Positions 58,995 through 64,000 of a stretch of DNA of 64,000 nucleotides are shown one piece after another. Below the pieces are notes generated by a model that saw only the letters and a program-made list of their open reading frames with translations, was not told the DNA's origin and ran no database searches. Where the stretch lies: NCBI GenBank assembly GCA_035536995.1, contig DATLNB010000067.1:48627-112626 (forward strand), in the 5' to 3' direction. The translations under genes and the position numbers were made by a program. The stretch's first letter is position 1; each line of letters starts with the position of its first letter. Origin of the DNA: AV80 sp035536995 (lineage in GTDB: Bacteria > Verrucomicrobiota > Verrucomicrobiia > Chthoniobacterales > UBA10450).

Positions 58995-59911
58995 TCGCCG
59001 AAACGCTCTTTCCAGCGTGTGACCGATAATCGGATTTCATCGGCTGTTCGGCGGGGGCTCATTTCCCAGACAAACAAACAATCAGGCGGAAGCAGCGGCA
59101 CCAGGTTCTCCAGGTCGACCATCCCGGCAAAAGGCACCTGGTGATCCTGGGCCGGCCATTTGCAATCCTGGAGGTGACAACCAAACGCGCGTGGACCGAT
59201 CTGCCGGAGCCATTCGCCGTGATTCACGAACCCGAGGTTTTCCTTGATCTGGATGTGTCCCATATCGTGCCAGTAGCCGAGCTGCGGTGAGTTCAATTCG
59301 TCGAGCAACGCCGGCAGCTCGCGTTCGCTCGGGATCTCCTCGTAGCCGCGACGGCCTTCGACCCCGAGCCGGATGTTTTTCCTGGCGGCGTATTCGGCAA
59401 TGCGCTTCAGCGAATCTTTCACCCGCTCCAGATAAGGCGGTGCGGCGGCTTCGCGGGTTTGGACCGCCTTCACTTTTCGGCGGACGTATTCGCGGGAGAG
59501 CATTTCGCCTTTTTTAGCCAGCTCGATGAGCTCATCCGTGATCGGGTTCATCTCCACTTCGCCGCAGTGCATCACCACGAACGGCGCGCCCAGCCGCTCG
59601 GCGAAATCGATCGTCTGGTAAGTATGCCGGATCGCGCGGTCCCGTTCCTTCGAATACGCGGCGGAGATTTTGTAACAATCCGGCGACGCCTTCAGGATCT
59701 CGACGGGCAGAGGACAAAAATTATGGAGGCTGGTAAATTTTACTTCGCCCGCCTCGTACATCTTCTGGATGCCCGGCATGAGGGAGATCCGGATGCCGTG
59801 TCCAAGCTCAACGTGGTCGAAGCCGAGGTCCTTGATCTCGCGGAGCATTTCGCCGCCCTCAGTGTGGCGGCCGGAATTCCAGCAGGTGGAAAACGAGATT
59901 ACCTGGCTCAA
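58991..59911 (-). CDS. xylose isomerase-like TIM barrel protein
   Basis: 306 residues from a TTG that overlaps the MFS stop by 4 nt (TTGA). Motifs of the AP-endonuclease-2/sugar isomerase fold: FSTCWNSGRHTEGGEM, FDHVELGHG, GVEGRRGYEEIPSE (metal Glu), GYWHDMGH and GCHLQDCK. It is probably a sugar or polyol isomerase/epimerase; the substrate is unknown. An upstream in-frame ATG would extend into the MFS gene without similarity. Confidence 0.78.
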   Translation of the reverse strand: MSQVISFSTCWNSGRHTEGGEMLREIKDLGFDHVELGHGIRISLMPGIQKMYEAGEVKFTSLHNFCPLPVEILKASPDCYKISAAYSKERDRAIRHTYQTIDFAERLGAPFVVMHCGEVEMNPITDELIELAKKGEMLSREYVRRKVKAVQTREAAAPPYLERVKDSLKRIAEYAARKNIRLGVEGRRGYEEIPSERELPALLDELNSPQLGYWHDMGHIQIKENLGFVNHGEWLRQIGPRAFGCHLQDCKWPAQDHQVPFAGMVDLENLVPLLPPDCLFVWEMSPRRTADEIRLSVTRWKERFGE

Positions 59912-61206
59912 GGGTTTGCCGAGATGGTTACTGCCGCAGTCGGGCTCGGCGTCGTTAGGTGCGTCTCCACCGTTCCCGGCTCGGCGCATTCCTTGCGGAC
60001 ACGGAGAAGAACGCAAATCGTGATAATCCCGTAGACGATCGCCGCAATGACGAGCGCCTTTGGCATCCCGATGAAGTCGGACAGACTGGTTACACCGAGT
60101 CCGGCGATGGGCATTAGCCCAACAAAACTCAGCATAAAGACGGCGGAGACGCGTCCGCGCAGGTAGTCGGGCGCCCGTTCCTGGACGATCGTGCTGGCGA
60201 GGCCGAAATTGGTCGCCAGGCCGAGCGAGTTGATGATCAGCAATCCTGTCGCAACGTAAAAGCTCGGCCCCATTCCGAGCCCAAAGATCGCGCCGCTCAC
60301 GCCGATGGCGCACAGAATCATCAGGGGCACCCGCTTTTCGCGCGCCAGCCCAATCAGGAAGATCGAGCCCACCACCGATCCAATGGCCGACGCACCCATG
60401 AGAAAGCCAAGGCGGTCCGGACCGAGTCCGAGCACGAGCCGCACGTAAAGCGGCATCATCACGGTGATGATCGGAAAAATGCAGACCGACTGAGTGGCGA
60501 TCAGGATAACCATCGCCAGACTCGGCTTGTCGCCGCCGACGAAGCGGAAGCCGTCTTTTATTCCGGTCGTTCGCTTCTCTTCCTCTTCCGCGCTGCCTTT
60601 GGTTCGGGGAGGCAGCGAGAGCAAGGCGATAATCAGGGCCACGAAGGTTACGGCGTTCGCGAAAAACGCGGAAGCCGTGCCCCAGGCGCTGATCAAGATG
60701 CCGCCCATCGTCGGACCCACCACACGCGAGCCGTGAAAGACCGAGCGATCGATCGCGATCGCGCTTTGAATTTGATCGCGCTTCACCAGTTCCGGCACGA
60801 GCGCGGAGAGGGCGGGCATTTCAAACGAGTTCGAAATACCGAGGATGGCCGCGAAGGCCAGCACATGCCAGATCACGATTTGTCCACTCCAGACCAGATA
60901 GCCGATGGAAATCGCTAGGGCGATCTGGACGTATTGCGTTATGAGGAGGATTTTGCGCTTGTCATGCTTATCCGCAGCGGAGCCCCCGACCATGGTCAGC
61001 GCGAGCATCGGTAATCCCGCGGCGAAGTTCGCCATCCCGAGCCAGACCGCCTTATCGGTCAAAGTGCTCATGACATAACCCTGCGCCATGACCTGCATCC
61101 ACGTGCCGGTATCGGAGATCGAGCTGCCGATAATGTAGCGGCGGTACGCGGCATTGCGGAGCACGCCCAAAGCACTCCGCGCCGTTAATTTCGTTTCCGC
61201 ACTCAT
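59908..61206 (-). CDS. MFS transporter (EntS/MFS_3-like)
   Basis: 432 residues, about 12 hydrophobic segments. AYRRYIIGSSISDTGTWMQV is typical of the MFS_3/EntS group, followed by GGSAADKHDKRKILLITQ (motif A-like) and RDQIQSAIAIDRSVFHGSRV. Exporters of siderophores and drugs belong here. ATG 61206 starts the family-like part. First gene of a four-gene overlapping operon (MFS, TIM barrel, flippase-like, RibD-C). Confidence 0.85.
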   Translation of the reverse strand: MSAETKLTARSALGVLRNAAYRRYIIGSSISDTGTWMQVMAQGYVMSTLTDKAVWLGMANFAAGLPMLALTMVGGSAADKHDKRKILLITQYVQIALAISIGYLVWSGQIVIWHVLAFAAILGISNSFEMPALSALVPELVKRDQIQSAIAIDRSVFHGSRVVGPTMGGILISAWGTASAFFANAVTFVALIIALLSLPPRTKGSAEEEEKRTTGIKDGFRFVGGDKPSLAMVILIATQSVCIFPIITVMMPLYVRLVLGLGPDRLGFLMGASAIGSVVGSIFLIGLAREKRVPLMILCAIGVSGAIFGLGMGPSFYVATGLLIINSLGLATNFGLASTIVQERAPDYLRGRVSAVFMLSFVGLMPIAGLGVTSLSDFIGMPKALVIAAIVYGIITICVLLRVRKECAEPGTVETHLTTPSPTAAVTISANP

Positions 61207-61280
61207 CGGCCAAACTCTTACGCGGGGAAGGTGAGGGCTGCAACGCGCGCAGCAGGCGAGACGATTTGGGCCAGGGTCGC

Positions 61281-62159
61281 TTACTGCCGCGAACCGGAGC
61301 TCAGATATTGCCAGAACACCGCATCGATCTGCCAGCCTGCGTCGCTGTCTCCGATTCGCATAAGGAGTCGCATTCGTCCGCGATCGCCGAGCGCTTCCGA
61401 AGTTACTTCGCCGTAGAGACCCATTCGCAGAGGAAAGCGATACCAGGTCCGAAGCACCCCTGCGGCGGGCGTCATGTCGTGGACATCGCCGCCTCGCATG
61501 GTCGCGTCCTGGAGGAATCTCGTAAGCCCGGGCATGCCGCCGCCTTCCTGCATCAGTCGTTCGCTCGCATGCTCGAGCAGAAATTGGGTGTCGTGTTCTG
61601 TGAAAATGCGGCGAAACGCCCGATCGGAGAATTGCTGCGCGTCGGCCAGCCGGTTGGCGCGATACCCGGCAAGGCCGATGACTCCCGCGGCCATGGTCCC
61701 GAGCACCAAAAGGAAAACAGCCCCGACCACCAGGACCTCGCCCCATTGGCGGCGCTCCTGTTGATGTTTGCCAAAAAAATAAACGGAGGGTGCGAGCCCG
61801 AGATACGCTCCGAGGCTAAAATTTAAAACGCCTATGCCGATCCAGAGTTGGAGGCCATCGCGGAAACCCCAGATGGTGAGCGTGAACCCTACCAGGATCA
61901 CCAGGCCGGCATGAAGCCAGCGGACCCAGGTCACGCCGATCCAAATGAAATAGAACTGGAACCAGAAGACGATGACGACGCCGCCGGAAACAAGCAGCGG
62001 CTCCAGGAAACCGCGCATAATCAAATCGCCCAAGAGAACGGCTTGGTTGGCTAGGTTAATCAGCGCGTAGATAACCAGAAAGAGCCGGCCGCGGCGCCAC
62101 GGCTCAGTATCGCCAACGACCACTTCACGCCAAAGAGGAACTGGGGCGGGGCCGCTCAC
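61281..62159 (-). CDS. membrane protein of unknown function
   Basis: 292 residues: a soluble N-terminus, about six hydrophobic segments to residue ~170 (LVSGGVVIVFWFQFYFIWIG, LVVGAVFLLVLGTMAAGVIG), then a ~120-residue soluble C-terminus that ends WQIDAVFWQYLSS and looks like a small beta domain. No family recognised. It is 74 nt upstream of the MFS gene on the same strand, so may lead that operon; divergent from clpB. Confidence 0.58.
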   Translation of the reverse strand: MSGPAPVPLWREVVVGDTEPWRRGRLFLVIYALINLANQAVLLGDLIMRGFLEPLLVSGGVVIVFWFQFYFIWIGVTWVRWLHAGLVILVGFTLTIWGFRDGLQLWIGIGVLNFSLGAYLGLAPSVYFFGKHQQERRQWGEVLVVGAVFLLVLGTMAAGVIGLAGYRANRLADAQQFSDRAFRRIFTEHDTQFLLEHASERLMQEGGGMPGLTRFLQDATMRGGDVHDMTPAAGVLRTWYRFPLRMGLYGEVTSEALGDRGRMRLLMRIGDSDAGWQIDAVFWQYLSSGSRQ

Positions 62160-62263
62160 AAAAACGATTCGGGAACCGGTTGCCGTCAGGTTGCCTAACG
62201 AAACGCATTGGCGTTCGCCGGGGTGCGGGTTGCGAAGACCGCCGCGATGATTACGAGTACGGC

Positions 62264-64000
62264 ATGCGGGCGGATAAATTTACCCAGAAGATGCAGGAAG
62301 CGCTGCAGGCGGCGCAGGACCTGGCGTCGCAGTTCAGCCAGCAGGAAATTTCGAACGAGCACTTCCTCCTGGCTTTGCTTGATCAGAGCGAGGGCGTAAC
62401 GCGGCCCCTCCTGGAGAAGATCGGCGTGGGGGTAGCAGACGTTAGGACCGGGCTAACGCAGGAGCTGGAACGCCGGCCCAAGATTCAGGGTGGGAATTAC
62501 GATTTGCGGCTCGGCAACGAGCTGCGGGCGACGATTGAAGCGGCGGCAAAAGAGATGGGCAAGCTGAAGGACGAGTTCCTCAGCGCAGAACATTATTTGC
62601 TCGCTCTGAGTGACGGAAAAGGGACGGCGGCAAAGCTGTTGCAGGGAGCCGGCGTTACCCGGGACAAGCTGATGCTGGCCTTGCAGCAGGTGCGCGGCTC
62701 GCAACGGGTCACAGACCAGAACCCGGAAGGGAAGTATCAAACGCTCGAAAAATACGGGCGCGACCTGACGGAGATGGCGCGGCGCGGGAAGATCGATCCG
62801 GTGATTGGACGGGACAACGAAATCCGGCGCGTAATGCAGGTGCTTTCACGGCGAACGAAAAATAATCCGGTGTTGATTGGCGAGCCGGGCGTTGGAAAGA
62901 CGGCAATCGTGGAAGGCCTGGCGCGGCGAATCATCAGCGGCGATGTGCCGGAATCGTTGAAACAAAAAAAGCTGATCGCGATGGACATCGGCTCGATGGT
63001 GGCCGGCGCGAAGTTCCGCGGCGAATTCGAAGACCGGCTCAAGGCGTTCCTGAAAGAGGTTACCGATTCGCAAGGCGAGATCATCCTGTTCATCGATGAG
63101 CTGCACACGATCGTGGGGGCGGGCGCGGCGGAGGGGTCGGTCGACGCTTCGAATTTGCTGAAACCGCAGCTTGCGCGCGGAGAGCTCCGAACGGTCGGGG
63201 CGACAACCCTCGACGAGTATCGCAAGTACATCGAAAAGGACGCGGCTCTCGAGCGGCGTTTTCAGCCGGTCATGGTCGATGAGCCGACGGTCGAGGACAC
63301 CGTCGCGATCCTTCGGGGGCTAAAGGAACGTTACGAGGTGCACCACGGCGTTCGGATCCAGGACGCGGCACTCGTGGCGGCGGCGGTATTATCCCATCGC
63401 TACATCAGCGACCGGTTTCTCCCCGACAAAGCGGTCGACCTGGTCGATGAAGCGGCCTCCCGCCTGAAGATCGAGCTCGATTCGATGCCGACGGAGATCG
63501 ACGTGATCGAGCGCGAAGTGATGCAGCGGGAAATGGAGCGTCAGGCGCTCAAGAAAGAGAAGGACGCGGCCAGCAAGGAACGCCTGGCCAAGCTCGAAAA
63601 AGAGCTGGCCGAATTGAAGGAAAACTCGTCCGCGCTCAAAGCCGAGTGGCAAAAGGAAAAGTCGGTCATCGATGAGCAGCGCAAGGTCAAGGAAGCTGTG
63701 GACCAGGCGCGGACCGAGCTCGAGCGGACGCAACGCCGGGGCGAGCTGGCGAAGGCGAGCGAGCTGCAATACGGCCGTATTCCGGAACTCGAGAAGCAAC
63801 TGCGCGACATCGAGGAAAAGATCAAGGAGGGAGGCAACCAGCTTTTGCGCGAAGAAGTGACCGAGGAGGACATCGCAGAAGTCGTCTCGAGCTGGACGCA
63901 CATTCCGGTCTCGCGTTTGCAGGAGGGAGAGCGGGAAAAGTTGCTGCGGCTGGAGGACCATTTGCATGAGCGCGTCGTCGGGCAGGATACCGCGATCAAA
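62264..64000 (+). CDS. clpB: ATP-dependent chaperone ClpB (5' part; runs off the window)
   Basis: The first 579 residues are present; the gene continues past the edge. Visible parts: the Clp N domain repeats (MRADKFTQKMQEALQAAQDL, ISNEHFLLALLD, SAEHYLLAL), AAA-1 with Walker A LIGEPGVGKTAIVEG, Walker B ILFIDELHTIVG and DEYRKYIEKDAALERRFQ. Then comes the coiled-coil middle domain (about 405-525) and the start of AAA-2 (HERVVGQDTAIK). It disaggregates proteins with DnaK. Heat-shock control is likely but no promoter was resolved. Confidence 0.95.
   Translation, partial: MRADKFTQKMQEALQAAQDLASQFSQQEISNEHFLLALLDQSEGVTRPLLEKIGVGVADVRTGLTQELERRPKIQGGNYDLRLGNELRATIEAAAKEMGKLKDEFLSAEHYLLALSDGKGTAAKLLQGAGVTRDKLMLALQQVRGSQRVTDQNPEGKYQTLEKYGRDLTEMARRGKIDPVIGRDNEIRRVMQVLSRRTKNNPVLIGEPGVGKTAIVEGLARRIISGDVPESLKQKKLIAMDIGSMVAGAKFRGEFEDRLKAFLKEVTDSQGEIILFIDELHTIVGAGAAEGSVDASNLLKPQLARGELRTVGATTLDEYRKYIEKDAALERRFQPVMVDEPTVEDTVAILRGLKERYEVHHGVRIQDAALVAAAVLSHRYISDRFLPDKAVDLVDEAASRLKIELDSMPTEIDVIEREVMQREMERQALKKEKDAASKERLAKLEKELAELKENSSALKAEWQKEKSVIDEQRKVKEAVDQARTELERTQRRGELAKASELQYGRIPELEKQLRDIEEKIKEGGNQLLREEVTEEDIAEVVSSWTHIPVSRLQEGEREKLLRLEDHLHERVVGQDTAIK

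Overview
The window is 64 kb of a GC-rich bacterial chromosome with densely packed chromosomal genes on both strands. No phage, plasmid or CRISPR signature was seen. The gene set points to the PVC group, most likely Verrucomicrobia of a soil Chthoniobacter-like type. It includes a plant/cyanobacterial-type IspH, bacterial Ku, an S46 peptidase, B12-dependent MetH, many secreted proteins of unknown function, and a very large load of short palindromic repeats. This placement is inferred from gene content; there is no rRNA in the window.

Layout. 0-8 kb: a GT87-like membrane glycosyltransferase, an L,D-transpeptidase lipoprotein, ispH, ku, a YkgJ cysteine-cluster protein, a BaiN/HI0933 flavoprotein, a DUF72 protein, DoxX and a dienelactone hydrolase. 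8-20 kb: a frameshifted RAYT transposase between two copies of its repeat, an S46 peptidase, an NlpC/P60 protein, an AI-2E-type permease, a PLP decarboxylase, small membrane proteins and a B12-radical SAM protein. 20-33 kb: hflX followed by a tandemly duplicated intergenic region, GYF/RDD membrane proteins, a large membrane protein with a methyltransferase, a serine hydrolase, a tandem pair of unknown secreted paralogues, and an amino-acid permease. 34-38 kb: a two-gene unit encoding a SIR2-like/TIR protein and a STAND ATPase with a transmembrane helix and a TPR-like tail. 38-48 kb: four tRNAs, a 5'-3' exonuclease, a second DUF72 protein, a DUF2062 protein and metH. 48-64 kb: an MFS transporter, a cell-wall amidase, a polysaccharide deacetylase, the ffh-rpsP-khpA-trmD translation/secretion cluster (without rimM and rplS here), fabF with an SRPBCC protein, a four-gene overlapping operon (MFS, TIM barrel, flippase-like, RibD-C), and the 5' part of clpB.

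Two themes stand out. First, the SIR2-like/TIR plus STAND pair (33957-38284) has the architecture of an NLR-like immune or suicide module: a predicted NADase effector domain translationally coupled to a membrane-anchored sensor ATPase. It is the best candidate here for an undescribed system. Second, at least ten families of REP/REPIN-like elements occupy most gaps. Most hairpins are preceded by GTAG, the tetranucleotide known from RAYT-recognised REPs. Several elements lie inside coding sequence (metH, a RibD-C gene, a radical SAM gene), and others supply the stop codons of six genes.

Start codons were chosen by family alignment, signal peptides and overlaps. Shine-Dalgarno sequences are weak across the window, so N-termini are less certain than gene identities.
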